Origin: Mycolicibacterium sp. BiH015
GTDB taxonomy: Bacteria; Actinomycetota; Actinomycetes; Mycobacteriales; Mycobacteriaceae
DNA: 64,000 bases
Assembly (NCBI RefSeq): GCF_027706845.1
Contig: NZ_JAQGCZ010000015.1
Location: forward strand, 48,002 to 112,001
Reading direction: 5' to 3'
The notes beneath the pieces were generated by a model. The model ran no database searches. It was not told the DNA's origin and was given only the letters and a program-made list of their open reading frames with translations. Shown piece after piece: positions 8,419 through 16,890 of this stretch (position 1 is the first letter of the stretch; every line of letters begins with the position of its first letter). Made by a program: the position numbers and the translations under genes.

Positions 8419-8430
8419 GCTGAAACGTCC

Positions 8431-8460
8431 AGCGCCGCCGGTGGTTTTCCCGGCGGCGCT
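8431..8460. terminator. Hairpin terminator between nrdE and the convergent DUF732 gene
   Basis: Perfect 11-bp stem AGCGCCGCCGG/CCGGCGGCGCT with an 8-base loop, starting 12 bp after the nrdE stop. No U-tract follows, as is common in mycobacteria. It could serve both convergent transcripts. Confidence 0.65.
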
Positions 8461-8484
8461 GTGCGTTCGGCGTGTTCTCGGAGG

Positions 8485-8820
8485 TCAGCCGGGGGCCTGC
8501 GTGCACATCGTGCCGCGTGCGGCGCCCACCAGCGCGGTGGCCTGCTGTGGGCTCGCACCGTACGGACCGGTCACCGCAGCCACGGCGGCGCCCTGGCCTT
8601 GGCCGGTGTAGAGGATCCGGCAGGCCTGTAGCCCTGCCGTCATGATCGCGTCGTCGTTGCCGGGGAAGCCCGCTGCGCGTGATTGATTGATGAAGTTCTG
8701 CTGTCCGGCGGTGAGCGGTATCGGCCATGCCGATGCCGGGGCGATGCTCACCGTCAGTGCGGCCCCGGCGGCGAGTGCCGCGGCCGCGGTGGTGAGGAAA
8801 CCGATCTTCTTCGGAGCCAT
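8485..8820 (-). CDS. Small secreted DUF732-type protein
   Basis: 111 residues. An N-terminal signal peptide (MAPKKIGFLTTAAAALAAG then a hydrophobic run) ends at PASAWP. The mature part has GQQNFINQSRAAGFPG, then a cysteine (ACRIL) and a C-terminal MCTQAPG, giving the two cysteines typical of the DUF732 family of mycobacterial secreted proteins. Function is unknown. It stands alone between nrdE and the DUF5997-like gene. Confidence 0.8.
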   Translation of the reverse strand: MAPKKIGFLTTAAAALAAGAALTVSIAPASAWPIPLTAGQQNFINQSRAAGFPGNDDAIMTAGLQACRILYTGQGQGAAVAAVTGPYGASPQQATALVGAARGTMCTQAPG

Positions 8821-8919
8821 GCCGGTCTCGCTTTCTCGTGGCGATCCACCCGATTCCGGGCATATTCCAGCCTATGGCCGCGACCGTGCACCCCGTTACA
8901 CCAATTGCGGGCCGGCGGA

Positions 8920-9306
8920 TCAGCCCTCGCGCGCCTGATCCGCCCGCAGCGCCTTCAGGCGGCGCTCCTCGCGCAGCACATTCTGGTAGCTCTCGCGTTC
9001 TGCGACCAACCAGTTTGGCTTCTCCTCGAGCAGGGCATCGATCTGTTCGGTCGTCAGCGCTTCGGTGATGCCGCCGCGGCCGAGGCCGGCGATCGAGACG
9101 CCCAACTTCGCGGCAACCAGGTTCTTCGGATGCGGCCCGTTCTTGCGGAGATCTTTGAGCCATTGCGGCGGGTCCGACTGCAACGCAGCCAATTCGTCGC
9201 GGGTGATCGGAGTGGCTTGAAACTCCCCGGGCGTCGCGGGCAGATACACGTCCAGCTTCTTGGCCGCCGTGGCGGGCTTCATGGACTGCGCGTTCGGCCT
9301 GCTCAT
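8920..9306 (-). CDS. DUF5997-like small protein
   Basis: 128-residue soluble protein. The frame is open much further upstream, but the ATG at 9306 (MSRPNAQSMKPATAAKKLDVYLP) fits the family start and leaves a short divergent promoter region to the next gene. Visible segments are LPATPGEFQATPITRDELAALQ, PPQWLKDLRKNGPHP, and GGITEALTTEQIDALLEEKP, which I recall from actinobacterial DUF5997. There is no signal peptide. Its function is not known; it is paired head-to-head with a LysR-type substrate-binding protein, an arrangement I believe recurs in actinobacteria. Confidence 0.75.
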   Translation of the reverse strand: MSRPNAQSMKPATAAKKLDVYLPATPGEFQATPITRDELAALQSDPPQWLKDLRKNGPHPKNLVAAKLGVSIAGLGRGGITEALTTEQIDALLEEKPNWLVAERESYQNVLREERRLKALRADQAREG

Positions 9307-9334
9307 GGGATCAGCGTATCGGTAGCCTGATGCC

Positions 9335-10048
9335 GTGGCTCCGCCCTCGCAGCCCTCGCTCACCCTCGGGTACGTGCCTGGCGGGACGCCGGCGAAGTGG
9401 GCCCGGATCTGGGCGGACCGGCACCCCGACATCCGGCTGGAGCTGCGCACGGTCCCCGCGGCGCGTGCAGCCGACGAAATCAGGGCAGGCAACCTCGACC
9501 TGGCGCTGCTTCGGTTGCCCACCGACACGTCGGGCCTGGCCGTCATTCCTCTGTACGAAGAGAGGACCGTGGCCGTGGTGCCGACCGACCACCTGCTCAC
9601 CGCCGGCGACGACATCACGGCCGACGATCTGGTCGGCGAACCGACGCTGATACCGCTCGATGACGTCGTCGGCTGGGCAGACGCTCCAGGCGCACGGGTT
9701 GAGCACCGTCCCGAAAGCACCGAGAGCGCTGTTGAACTCGTCGCCGCGGGGATGGGTGCGCTCATCGTCCCGCAGTCGCTGGCTCGGCTGCACCACCGCA
9801 AGGACCTCACCTACCGCCCGATCGTCGATGCACCCACGTGTCAGGTGGCTCTGGCCCTCCTGGACGGACCGCAGTCGGAGTCCGTCGAGGAGTTCATCGG
9901 CATTGTCCGAGGGCGTAGACCCGGCTCGTCGCGTGCGCAGACGCAGCCGGCGCCCAAACGCACCGCTCGTGAGAAAACCCTCGCCAAGCAAGCGGCGCGC
10001 GCGGCTGCGGGCAAGACCGCCCGCAAGCCGGGCCGACGTAAACGATGA
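9335..10048 (+). CDS. LysR substrate-binding domain protein lacking the DNA-binding domain
   Basis: 237 residues beginning at a GTG. From the start it reads as a LysR effector-binding domain (LTLGYVPGGTPAKWARIW, AGNLDLALLRLP, VVPTDHLLTAGDDIT, VAAGMGALIVPQSLARL), with no winged helix before it. The last 40 residues are a Lys/Arg/Ala-rich tail (KRTAREKTLAKQAARAAAGK), which could bind nucleic acid. It is divergent from the DUF5997-like gene with only 28 bp between starts. Possible role: a ligand sensor acting together with that partner; this is inference. Confidence 0.75.
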   Translation: MAPPSQPSLTLGYVPGGTPAKWARIWADRHPDIRLELRTVPAARAADEIRAGNLDLALLRLPTDTSGLAVIPLYEERTVAVVPTDHLLTAGDDITADDLVGEPTLIPLDDVVGWADAPGARVEHRPESTESAVELVAAGMGALIVPQSLARLHHRKDLTYRPIVDAPTCQVALALLDGPQSESVEEFIGIVRGRRPGSSRAQTQPAPKRTAREKTLAKQAARAAAGKTARKPGRRKR

Positions 10049-10053
10049 ACCTG

Positions 10054-10116
10054 CGCCGAAACTGAAGTGACGCAGGGGTCTTCTCGCACTTCTGCTGCAC
10101 AGATTCAGTCTCGGCG
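10054..10116. repeat. Long imperfect inverted repeat between convergent genes
   Basis: Outer arms CGCCGAAACTGAA and TTCAGTCTCGGCG pair with one mismatch over 13 bp and enclose about 37 bases containing further weak pairing (GAAGTG/CACTTC). It lies between the convergent LysR-like and VOC genes. It may be a bidirectional terminator or a dispersed mycobacterial intergenic palindrome. Confidence 0.5.
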
Positions 10117-10119
10117 AGC

Positions 10120-10545
10120 TCACAGTGTCAGCGTGCCGTCGGCGTTGATGGTCCACTCCGGGTTCAGCGCGACTTCCCAGACGTGACCGTCCAGATCCGC
10201 GAAGTATCCGGAATAGCCGCCCCAGAACACCTTTTTGGCCGGCTTGAGAATCGTGGCGCCCGCCGCTTCCGCCTGTGCGAGCACCGCGTCGACGTCCGCC
10301 TCGGTGCGTTGGTTGATCGCGATTGTGATTCCGCTGAATGTGCCGTCGACCGGGTGGTGAGCGTCCTCGGCGAGATCCGCGCGACCGAACAGTGCCAGCG
10401 CTATGCCGGGCAGCTGGTAGAAGACGACGCCCTCCGGCGCGGCGTGGGCAATCCAGCCGAGACCGTCTTCGTAGAAGCGACGTGCACGGGCGAGGTCGTC
10501 GACGCCGAGGGTGATCAAACTGATGCGCTGCTCCACCGTGTTCAC
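10120..10545 (-). CDS. VOC (glyoxalase/bleomycin resistance) family protein
   Basis: 141-residue protein with the paired beta-alpha-beta-beta-beta layout of the vicinal oxygen chelate fold: RISLITLGVDDLARARRFYEDGLGW at the N terminus and KKVFWGGYSGYFADLDGHVWEVALNP at the C terminus. The metal-binding glutamate (WEVALNP) is present. The GTG at 10545 is chosen; another GTG nine bases downstream is also possible. The substrate is unknown. It is 22 bp downstream of a cupin gene on the same strand, so the two probably form an operon. Confidence 0.8.
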   Translation of the reverse strand: MNTVEQRISLITLGVDDLARARRFYEDGLGWIAHAAPEGVVFYQLPGIALALFGRADLAEDAHHPVDGTFSGITIAINQRTEADVDAVLAQAEAAGATILKPAKKVFWGGYSGYFADLDGHVWEVALNPEWTINADGTLTL

Positions 10546-10567
10546 CCCCGTCCGTTGTGCGACAGCT

Positions 10568-11056
10568 TTATTCCGCCACGGGTGGGGGAGGCGGTCCAAC
10601 GACCTGAATGGAGAATTGACTGCACACCTGCGCAACATGCACGGGGTCGATCTCCTCCGGTGCCGGGAGCGCTGGTTCGTCAGAGGGGCGCCCGAGCGCT
10701 GCCACAAAGCGCTCGAACTGTCCCGGACACGACACCTGCAGGACTCTGGCGGTCTCGGATCGAACCTGGAAAGTGTGAGCTAGGCCGCGGGGAAGCCAGA
10801 CCATTGCGCCGGTACCGTGCACCGCTTCGACGTCCCCGCACGAAAACCAGACCTCGCCGTCCAGTACATAGAGAAGTTCGTCCTCGGCATCATGGCGATG
10901 CAGCGGAGGTGCGAAGTTCTTGAAGCCGAGGAACTCCATCACGGTGAGAGCACCATTTGTTTGATCACTTCTGATCTTCGACGTGTACAGGATGTTGAGA
11001 AAATGGAAATGCTCACCCTCGTCGCCAGCGACCATCGCCGGGACCTGCATCGTCAT
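10568..11056 (-). CDS. Cupin domain protein
   Basis: 162-residue single-cupin protein. The first cupin motif is seen in FAPPLHRHDAEDELLYVLDGEVWF (HxH and E ligands) and the second in WLPRGLAHTFQV, so metal binding is likely. The C-terminal extension is helical and ends in a run of prolines (PPPPP). ATG 11056 gives MTMQVPAMV. Such proteins include quercetinase-like and isomerase enzymes; the substrate is unknown. Transcribed with the following VOC gene. Confidence 0.8.
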   Translation of the reverse strand: MTMQVPAMVAGDEGEHFHFLNILYTSKIRSDQTNGALTVMEFLGFKNFAPPLHRHDAEDELLYVLDGEVWFSCGDVEAVHGTGAMVWLPRGLAHTFQVRSETARVLQVSCPGQFERFVAALGRPSDEPALPAPEEIDPVHVAQVCSQFSIQVVGPPPPPVAE

Positions 11057-11217
11057 GGCTAGACGGTACCCCTTATCGGCTGCCCCACCTGCACTTATCG
11101 GCAATTTGCAGTTGCGGCCCTGGCCCCACCGGGTGAACTGCGGAGTCGGCACGTGCGCTGTCCCCGTCCGCGCTCCACCGGATCCTCAGTCTGTAGGTCG
11201 GGAACGGCTGAACTGGG

Positions 11218-12321
11218 CTACAGCTTACCTCCAGGTACGTTGCCTGCCAGTACATCTCGTACCTGTTCCGGCGTGAACGGCTCGCTGAACAGGCCGGGAT
11301 CGAGGTGTCGCGAACGAAAGAGGTCAACGATGTAGTTCATCCGGTCTTTGATGTTCGACCAGTCGGCCGCCCTACTGCCGGTCAGATCGTTTGGTGTGCG
11401 GTCCCACCCGTCCTTGCCTGACAGGAAATCGACGAGATCGCCGTCGGCGAGATGCATCAGAGTGTCGGGGTACGGAGTACCCCACAGCGGTTCGACATCC
11501 TCGCCCACCTCGTGCTGATAGGCGCCCAGCTCGAACTCGAGGAGGTGGGTAGTGACCAGCTTCCGGATCGGGCCCGGCATGGCATTGCTGATGTGTGGCT
11601 GCAGGCGGATGTGCTCATGGAGAATGGCCGAGTAATTTGCCAACAACATGTGCTCATGCCGGGCGTCGCGATCGGTTTCGTAACGGGCGTGGTAGTAGTG
11701 CGTGTAGGCGCTTCTCAACAGATCTTGGCCACCGTCGGCGGTGGCGCCCGGACGCAGCGTCGTCAGAAACGTCGACAGCCGGTCCGAGTCCGGTTGTGTT
11801 TGATCGAGGAACGTCGAAACGAAGCGTGCAGTCGCACGGCCGATGTCGTCCAGAACGGTGATGTTGCCTTCCAGGATCCGGCGGGCGGTGTCGGCGAGCA
11901 GACGCTGCCCGAGAGCGGTGGCGACCGTTGCGCCGGCGGCACCGGCAAGAATTGCGGGAGCGCGGCGTTCCGGTCCACCGAAGGAACGTGCACGGTAGGC
12001 AAGCCATCCCAGTCCGGCGCCCAGTGCGGCGGTCAGTGGTGTAACGAAGGGGATATCTTCCCGGCGAATCGTCTTCCCAGCCTTTTTCGACCCCCACACC
12101 GCCCAGGTGTGAAAGTTCGCTCCGGTGTCCGGTCCCGTCACTGCGCTCAGCGCCTTCGAGAGTTCGTAGTGTGTCTGGGTGATGCGCAGATTGCAGACGA
12201 CCGGCACCGACGTGTTGATGGCGGTGTCGATCGCGGACTCCCACCAGGTGTGATCAGACCAGTGGCTCGTGTCGAGCATTTTGAACCCCATTGCGCACGC
12301 GATCTGGGTGGCAGAACTCAT
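11218..12321 (-). CDS. Conserved hypothetical protein, 367 aa
   Basis: Last gene of a four-gene leftward operon, 17 bp after the protease gene. No signal peptide is seen; one Gly/Ala-rich hydrophobic stretch (APAILAGAAGATVATALG) might be a membrane segment. Recognisable blocks, ITQTHYELSKALSAV, FHTWAVWGSKKAGKTIRRED and AYTHYYHARYETDRDARHEHMLLANYSAILHEH, remind me of an uncharacterised actinobacterial family. The Trp/Lys and His-rich helices suggest an enzyme, but no catalytic motif can be named. Its function is probably linked to the protease and PrsW-like genes by cotranscription. Confidence 0.65.
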   Translation of the reverse strand: MSSATQIACAMGFKMLDTSHWSDHTWWESAIDTAINTSVPVVCNLRITQTHYELSKALSAVTGPDTGANFHTWAVWGSKKAGKTIRREDIPFVTPLTAALGAGLGWLAYRARSFGGPERRAPAILAGAAGATVATALGQRLLADTARRILEGNITVLDDIGRATARFVSTFLDQTQPDSDRLSTFLTTLRPGATADGGQDLLRSAYTHYYHARYETDRDARHEHMLLANYSAILHEHIRLQPHISNAMPGPIRKLVTTHLLEFELGAYQHEVGEDVEPLWGTPYPDTLMHLADGDLVDFLSGKDGWDRTPNDLTGSRAADWSNIKDRMNYIVDLFRSRHLDPGLFSEPFTPEQVRDVLAGNVPGGKL

Positions 12322-12338
12322 CGGTGAGGCGTATGCCG

Positions 12339-13808
12339 TTACTGTGCTTTCATTTCGACGACACCCGCATCGACGAAGCCGCCTCCCGCGGGATCGAGCT
12401 TCGTGAAGTCGACACCGTCGTAGAGTGAATTTTCATAGCCTTCGGCTATCACACCGACTGAATACACCTGGTCTGTGGGAAAAGCGATGCTGCTCTGGTA
12501 AGCGCCTCGGGCGTTGGTTTGCGTGACATCGAGAATGTGGTCAGGATTGTCGAGATCTGCTTCGGCCCAAGTGATTCCGGGGGCCAGCACCGCGAAGTAA
12601 GCATCCGGGATCGGCCGACCTGTGTCGGCGGAGATCACAACTCCCCGGACCGAGACCTGGGCTGCGGCGGCATCGGTGCCGCCCACCTTGATCTCGGGGG
12701 AGGTGCCGTTGCCGTCGCCGGCCGTGATTCGCACAGAGTACCGGCCGTCGGCCAAACCGCCGGCATTGGTCGTACTCACGGTCAACATGCCGTCACCGGC
12801 CTCGACGGGCCACTGCTCATGCTCCTCGCGGTCGCCGATCGGCTGGCCATTACGCAACCACTCGAACGCAAAGGGAGTATTGGCTGGAACAGCGTAATAG
12901 CTGAAATGTGCGTAGAGCTCCGTCGATCCGCTCGGCACCGATTCGACGGCTTCGTCGGCGTCCGGGGTCGCGGTGTAACCCACGAAGGCGACGTCGATGG
13001 GGCCATAGGCGCCGGTCGACGGTACGGGTCCCAGCGAAGAACCACCCTTGCAGCCCGGGACGCCCAATTGGGCTACATCGTTGGTGATTTCGGAACTGGA
13101 AGCGATAGGGCGGATGAAGCCGATCTTGCCCTGCATGCTCGCGTCGCCGGACGTCATGATCTGGGTGGGCACGCCGATCAACTTCCCCTCGGCATCGATG
13201 GCGCTGCCCCCCGAGTTCCCGGGGTTGATCTCGGTGTCGGTTTTGATCCAGGGGCCTGACTTGTCGAAGCCGCTGATCGTTCCCTCCGTATAGGTCACCG
13301 AGTTACCGCCGATGCTGGGGAAGCCTATGACTGCTACTTCGTCACCGGCGAGAAGCGCTTCGGAGTCACCGATCGGGTGCGTGGGCAATGTCAGGCAGTC
13401 CGTGAGGTCGCGACCGCTGATGTCCGAAACGACCGTGACGAGTGCGAGATCCAGTGCCGCGTCGGAGCGCACGACCTTGCCCAGGTAAGTCGGATTCGGA
13501 GGATCGCGGGGATCGGTGGTGATCGAGATCAGCACGATGCCATCGGCATTGGCAAGATCTCCGGTCTCTGAGTCGGCGACGACATGGTGATTGGTGAGTA
13601 TCTGACCGGTCTGCACGAGGATCGAACCGGACCCCGTTCCTATGGGAACCAGGTCATTGTCGAGTGCATAGACCTTGACGGTTGCGGGGATGGCCTTTTC
13701 GCGGGTTTCGCGCGGGATTGCCTCGGTGCTCGGAACGACCAGCCCGGAGGTGAGCATGAGCGCCGAAAGCACCGACAGAGAGAACCTGAGTCGCCGCGGC
13801 GTGTCCAT
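12339..13808 (-). CDS. Secreted trypsin-like serine protease with C-terminal accessory domains
   Basis: 489 residues. Signal peptide from MDTPRRLRFS through a hydrophobic stretch to about residue 30. The chymotrypsin/HtrA-fold domain carries His75 (LTNHHVV), Asp120 (ALDLALV) and Ser199 (PGNSGG), so the triad is complete. No PDZ domain follows; instead there is a region with GC-rich linker (about 255-400) and a carboxypeptidase-regulatory-like beta domain (VRGVVISADTGRPIPDAYFAV, with NARGAYQ). It should act outside the membrane. Six bases separate it from the one-span membrane protein gene upstream. Substrate unknown. Confidence 0.85.
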   Translation of the reverse strand: MDTPRRLRFSLSVLSALMLTSGLVVPSTEAIPRETREKAIPATVKVYALDNDLVPIGTGSGSILVQTGQILTNHHVVADSETGDLANADGIVLISITTDPRDPPNPTYLGKVVRSDAALDLALVTVVSDISGRDLTDCLTLPTHPIGDSEALLAGDEVAVIGFPSIGGNSVTYTEGTISGFDKSGPWIKTDTEINPGNSGGSAIDAEGKLIGVPTQIMTSGDASMQGKIGFIRPIASSSEITNDVAQLGVPGCKGGSSLGPVPSTGAYGPIDVAFVGYTATPDADEAVESVPSGSTELYAHFSYYAVPANTPFAFEWLRNGQPIGDREEHEQWPVEAGDGMLTVSTTNAGGLADGRYSVRITAGDGNGTSPEIKVGGTDAAAAQVSVRGVVISADTGRPIPDAYFAVLAPGITWAEADLDNPDHILDVTQTNARGAYQSSIAFPTDQVYSVGVIAEGYENSLYDGVDFTKLDPAGGGFVDAGVVEMKAQ

Positions 13809-13814
13809 GGTCGT

Positions 13815-14402
13815 TCAACCTCCCAGGCTGACGCTGGATTGAATCTTGGGCCACATCGCTTCCAGTTCGGCGCGTCGCTCCGATGGCCCTTCGAGTGCCA
13901 CCGCGTAAAAGAACTGATCGTCGGGCACGAGCAGCTCGTTCCCGATGATGACGCGAAGCCCTGTCGCGAAGGCCTGAGAACTCTTGTCCACGTACTGATA
14001 ACTGAGCAGTTCGGCATCTCGACCGCTCACCTCTACCGCCTGGGTCCCGGTCACCTGGTACAGCGTTCTGCGCTGAGCCTGTTGCAGGGCGCGAGAAGCC
14101 GCCAGATCTCCGCTTTCGCCGGCGGGGCCGGCGGGAATGGTGAGCTTCTCCACGCGCACCGCCATGCCGAGCGCGGTGGCAACGTAGGCGTCGGTTGTGG
14201 ACTCGACGATTGCCCTCCTCGGTACCTCGAAGGCCACGTCTTCGAAGGAGGCGGATTGTGTTGCGTTGACGTTGATCTGTCGCAGGGCCACGGCAGATAT
14301 CAACGCCACAATCACGAGGAACAGTACTGACAGGTCGGCCGCGCGCCACTGCCGAGCGCCGGGCATGTAAGCGTTCTCGGAAGCAGCCTCGTTGACACTC
14401 AT
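13815..14402 (-). CDS. Single-span membrane protein of unknown function
   Basis: 195 residues: a short cytoplasmic N terminus, one transmembrane helix (LSVLFLVIVALISAVALRQ, about residues 24-42), then a 150-residue predicted extracytoplasmic domain with no recognised motif. The start overlaps the stop of the PrsW-like gene by four bases (ATGA) and the secreted protease follows after six bases, so the three products are translationally linked. It may be an anchor or substrate for one of them; that is inference. Confidence 0.7.
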   Translation of the reverse strand: MSVNEAASENAYMPGARQWRAADLSVLFLVIVALISAVALRQINVNATQSASFEDVAFEVPRRAIVESTTDAYVATALGMAVRVEKLTIPAGPAGESGDLAASRALQQAQRRTLYQVTGTQAVEVSGRDAELLSYQYVDKSSQAFATGLRVIIGNELLVPDDQFFYAVALEGPSERRAELEAMWPKIQSSVSLGG

Positions 14403-15265
14403 GCCGACGCACTCTTCACGGTCGCCGAGCGCCCGACGCTACCGCGGATGAGCAGGAAAACGATGGCGAAGACCAGGCCCGCGAAGATCGTCGTGGAGAT
14501 CAACGTAGGCCAGGCGTTGTAGGAAAGAGTGGTCGAGGACTTACCGAAAAGGCCTGATAGGTAGAGGTACAAACCGTGAACGACCGCTGTGACGAGAACC
14601 CCCAGGCCTGCGTACCATGGCGGCGCACCACCGGGTTTGACCAGGCCGAGGAAGTAACCGACGAGAGCGCCGAAAGTCGCGTAGGCCAGGCTTGTGACGA
14701 TCACCTGCATGGTGCCGACCCCGATGCTCACCGTGCCGTTGTCGAACAGGTAGGCCAGGTTCGCGGCGATCCCCAATCCCAGCGCCACCGACGTGCCGTA
14801 GATGATGCCGTCGACGCGTTCATCGAATTCCGGCGTGGGTAGCACCGTGAAGCGCACAGCGACGTACACCAGAGCCGCAGTCAACAGGCCGTGGACGAGT
14901 ATGTTCGCCAGGAGTTCTGTGGCGATGCCCGTCGGTGTCCATAGCTGCACCTGGAGAAGATCGCGCAACAGCGGCTGCTCAACGGCCCCGCCCAGCAGCG
15001 CACCCAAAACGAATAATCCCACCACATAGTGATGTGGCTCGGGCTCGAGATGGTCCTGCGCATAGAACAATCCGAGCCACAGAATGGCGGGCACGAAGGC
15101 CAGGACCAGACCCACGATCAGCCGTGCTGTCTCTGACAGGTCGAACAGGGTGCCCCCGAATGCGGTCAGGATCGCCCCGACGAGAGTCAGCACGATCAAC
15201 AGAGAGACCGTGGCGCGCACCAAACCGCTTCGCAAGAGCGTGGAGCGAGCAGTTTCCGTGGTCAA
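14399..15265 (-). CDS. PrsW-like polytopic membrane protein with degenerate catalytic motifs
   Basis: About 288 residues with eight or nine hydrophobic spans. The order of segments follows PrsW: FYAQDHLEPEPHHYVVGLFVLG, then ATELLANILVHG where family members have EELLKG, then DERVDGIIYGTSVALGLGIAANLAYL where they have ENVLYL, then a SLAYATFGALVGYFLG helix where a His is expected. The EExxK, FxxxE and first His motifs are thus replaced; a later VVHGLYLYL His is kept. TTG 15265 is chosen because GGGGGGA lies seven bases upstream; a TTG at 15304 is also in frame. First gene of the four-gene operon. Confidence 0.65.
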   Translation of the reverse strand: MTTETARSTLLRSGLVRATVSLLIVLTLVGAILTAFGGTLFDLSETARLIVGLVLAFVPAILWLGLFYAQDHLEPEPHHYVVGLFVLGALLGGAVEQPLLRDLLQVQLWTPTGIATELLANILVHGLLTAALVYVAVRFTVLPTPEFDERVDGIIYGTSVALGLGIAANLAYLFDNGTVSIGVGTMQVIVTSLAYATFGALVGYFLGLVKPGGAPPWYAGLGVLVTAVVHGLYLYLSGLFGKSSTTLSYNAWPTLISTTIFAGLVFAIVFLLIRGSVGRSATVKSASA

Positions 15266-15631
15266 CGCGTGTCCCCCCGAGATGACGATGCGAACAACCC
15301 GCAAGGCTGTCAGTCAAACGATCACGATACTTCGAGATGGCGGACATTGCTGTGAAATGACGAGAGTGCGCCCGACGTCGTGGGACGGCGTGCATCCGAC
15401 TGTGCTGATTTCGCACTGTCGGGTGTTTTTCGCGAAGAACTCCTTCATGACGGAGGGTCGCCGGCAAGCACGCACCGCGAATTGTCGACCCGCGACTGCA
15501 TCGGCCATAGCGCGTTCCTGACAATGTGACCGTCGTGGGTGGCTTTTGTAGCGGACCCAAGCCGGATCTGGCCTTAGCTGACTGGTGCTGCCATCTCCTC
15601 GTTGGTAAGCCCCGGCTCGACCATCGGCAGA
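15266..15631. other. Intergenic region upstream of the PrsW-like operon
   Basis: About 365 bp without a convincing gene; short frames here lack ribosome sites and family features. It contains a stem-loop with a T-run on the + strand (15396-15430). It presumably carries the promoter of the leftward PrsW operon and the 3' end of the reductase transcript. Confidence 0.5.
15396..15430 (+). terminator. Terminator-like stem-loop without an upstream + strand gene
   Basis: CCGACTGTGC and GCACTGTCGG pair over ten bases with one central T-T mismatch, 7-base loop, followed by GTGTTTTT. The orientation fits a + strand transcript, yet both flanking genes are on the other strand. It could end a small RNA or be chance. 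Confidence 0.4.
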
Positions 15632-16813
15632 TCAGAAGCTGTGCAGCGGGCCCTGGGCCTTCTTGTACAGCGCCTTGAGCATGCGATCGCGGAACGCCGC
15701 GTTGTCGATCAGCTTCACGCCCGCGTTAGCGAGTTTCGGCTGCCCGATCAGCTTGTGCATGTAGCGGCCACGCTTGTACTCCCTGCCCCACGCGGCTTCC
15801 ATCTTCTGCGCGTAGTTGGTGAAGTCGTCAGGGCCGCCGTTGGTCAGCGCCGCAACCGCACATTCGCCTGCGGCCAAACCGGATTCGAGTGCCTTGGAGA
15901 TGCCCGCACCCGAAGCCGGCTTGCCGGCCCCCAGCGAGTCGCCGGTGAACAGCACACCCGGACGCCAGGGCGGCCACGCCGTGAATCCCATGGGCAGACG
16001 CCAGGCCCGGACACTCTTGTTCTTCTTCAGCTCCTCGATGGGGGGCAGCTCCCATTCACGAGGCAGGGTGCGCAGGAACTCGCCGAGGAACTGGGTGGCG
16101 TTGATCGACTGCCAGTTCTTGTAGCTGTTCACGTACCCGAGCCCGATGTTGAAGATGCCGTTCCCCATCGGGAACACCCAGCCGTAGCCGGGCAGCTGGT
16201 CGCCCTCGAACAGCAACTTCAGGTAGATGTCGAGCGAGTCGGAATCCGCACGGTTGGCCGGCATCTCCGAACGGATCGCAATCGCTGAATAGCCGTTGTA
16301 CTCGGAGTCGATCTTCAGTGCGCGCTTGATGGGGGAGTAGGCGCCGTCGGCCGCGATCACCGCGTCGCCGTACACCTTTTCGCCGCCCTTGAGGACGACG
16401 CCGATGACGCGGCCGTTCGCGTCGAACTCGGGCCCGGACACCTCGGCGCCCTGACGGATCTCGGCGCCGGCTGACTCGGCGTGCTTGAGCAACACCGTGT
16501 CGAGGTGTTCGCGGCTGACGGTGTGGCCGTGGTCAGGCATGCCCGGGCGCTTGGGGAACGACAGCTCCCAGCGGCTCGGGCTGAACACGGTGACCCGGTT
16601 CACGCGGTGGTAGGTGGCCACTTCGTCGGCCAGGCCCATCTTCTGCAGATAGCTGACCGCGCGGGCCGTCAACCCGTCACCGCAGGGCTTGGCGCGTGGG
16701 AACTGTGCCTTGTCGCAGACCACGACTCGGGCGCCGGTTTGCGCGGCCTGCCATGCAGCGGCGGAGCCCGAGGGGCCCCCGCCTGCGATGACCACGTCGT
16801 ATCGCTGCGTCAT
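15632..16813 (-). CDS. Geranylgeranyl reductase-family flavoprotein
   Basis: 393-residue FAD-dependent reductase. The N-terminal dinucleotide-binding motif VVIAGGGPSGSAAAWQAA is followed by FPRAKPCGDGLTARAV, typical of geranylgeranyl/menaquinone side-chain reductases, then PGYGWVFPMGNGIFNIGLG and FTGDSLGAGKPASGAGISKALESG. It likely saturates isoprenoid chains of lipids or quinones at the membrane; whether the substrate is menaquinone (as for MenJ) is not settled by sequence. Start MTQRYDVVIAGG at 16813. It is divergent from a TetR gene, and the two share a promoter region with a TCACAG/CTGTGA palindrome. Confidence 0.85.
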   Translation of the reverse strand: MTQRYDVVIAGGGPSGSAAAWQAAQTGARVVVCDKAQFPRAKPCGDGLTARAVSYLQKMGLADEVATYHRVNRVTVFSPSRWELSFPKRPGMPDHGHTVSREHLDTVLLKHAESAGAEIRQGAEVSGPEFDANGRVIGVVLKGGEKVYGDAVIAADGAYSPIKRALKIDSEYNGYSAIAIRSEMPANRADSDSLDIYLKLLFEGDQLPGYGWVFPMGNGIFNIGLGYVNSYKNWQSINATQFLGEFLRTLPREWELPPIEELKKNKSVRAWRLPMGFTAWPPWRPGVLFTGDSLGAGKPASGAGISKALESGLAAGECAVAALTNGGPDDFTNYAQKMEAAWGREYKRGRYMHKLIGQPKLANAGVKLIDNAAFRDRMLKALYKKAQGPLHSF

Positions 16814-16890
16814 AGATCTCTCTCGTCGAGCGGATGTCGCAGCGATAGTACCGAAAGTCGCTGTGCCCATCGCGCCGAGGGATGACGCCG

